A DNA stretch of 6,125 bases from Bacteroidota bacterium (GTDB lineage Bacteria; Bacteroidota; Bacteroidia; UBA7662; CANHCV01), in assembly GCA_027488715.1 (NCBI GenBank), contig JAIYBD010000204.1, forward strand, positions 1 to 6,125, written 5' to 3'. Below are positions 5,954 through 6,125 of this stretch, piece after piece. The number at the start of each line of letters is the position of its first letter. The first letter of the stretch is position 1. Both the position numbers and the translations under genes were made by a program. Below the pieces are notes generated by a model. That model was not told where the DNA came from, searched no databases, and worked only from the letters and a program-made list of their open reading frames with translations.

Positions 5954-6125
5954 CCTTGCTCCTCCATCAATTTTTTAGCGAATTTTTGTAGGGATTTCGA
6001 TACCTCTCCTTGATCGTCAAATTTCACAAAACCCCGAAAAGCGACAACCGTATGGTCTTCTTTGATTTCCAACACCGAAGTCGAAGCAATCGGGTTATTC
6101 AATAGTTTTTTTTCGGCAGCTGCCC
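5950..6125 (-). CDS. C-terminal end of an unrecognised protein (5' end outside the window)
   Basis: Fifty-seven C-terminal codons are visible, ending in TGA that shares bases with the murQ ATG. The visible part is hydrophilic and charged, with a likely two-strand stretch (STSVLEIKEDHTVVAFRGF, 14-32) followed by a Lys-rich helix (QKFAKKLMEEQ). It has no membrane segment or catalytic motif. The other two minus-strand frames are closed by stops near the window edge. Placement at the head of the murQ cluster suggests co-transcription. I do not recognise the family. Confidence 0.72.
   Translation of the reverse strand, partial: AAAEKKLLNNPIASTSVLEIKEDHTVVAFRGFVKFDDQGEVSKSLQKFAKKLMEEQG
5959..5965 (-). 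promoter_or_regulatory. Shine-Dalgarno-like site of murQ
   Basis: GGAGGAG lies five bases before the murQ ATG, inside the last codons of the upstream gene where it encodes part of MEEQG. It is the only strong Shine-Dalgarno match before a gene in this window. With the ATGA overlap it supports the chosen start. Because Bacteroidota rarely rely on such sites and the bases are also coding, it may be coincidental. Confidence 0.45.

Overview
The window looks like chromosomal DNA from a member of the Bacteroidota, probably a flavobacterial- or sphingobacterial-type organism of moderate GC. Three things point there. TAnnTTTG boxes, the -7 element of Bacteroidota promoters, lie upstream of three genes. 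Shine-Dalgarno sequences are nearly absent. The protein styles also fit: a two-domain MazG, a short MurQ and an FkbM methyltransferase. No plasmid, phage, transposase, CRISPR array, tRNA or rRNA gene was seen.

Left part (1-1975): two divergent genes. mazG (minus strand, its 3' end cut off by the window edge) encodes a nucleoside triphosphate pyrophosphohydrolase. A DegT/DnrJ/EryC1/StrS-family sugar aminotransferase lies on the plus strand and most resembles the WbpE type that makes 3-amino sugars for surface polysaccharide. They share a 136-base spacer in which each start codon sits only 4-5 bases after its own TAnnTTTG box, so both may be transcribed as leaderless or nearly leaderless mRNAs. 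A good intrinsic terminator follows the aminotransferase.

Middle (1976-3195): a convergent intergenic region carries four tandem copies of a 24-base repeat with core CCTTCGAC-NNN-GCTCAGG. An AT-rich FkbM-family methyltransferase gene follows on the minus strand, with its own promoter and a small hairpin in its predicted 5' leader. By composition and isolation it looks like an accessory gene.

Right part (3196-6125): a tightly packed minus-strand operon, read right to left. It consists of the C-terminus of an unrecognised protein, murQ (N-acetylmuramic acid 6-phosphate etherase, peptidoglycan recycling), a GNAT/FemAB-like acyltransferase, and a multi-pass membrane protein resembling GT-C glycosyltransferases. 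Junctions are a 4-base ATGA overlap, a 2-base gap and a 22-base overlap, suggesting co-transcription and coupled translation. The operon promoter lies beyond the right edge. Overall this is mostly housekeeping and cell-envelope metabolism. The least ordinary parts are the repeat array, the paired start-proximal promoters, and the two poorly characterised proteins coupled to murQ.
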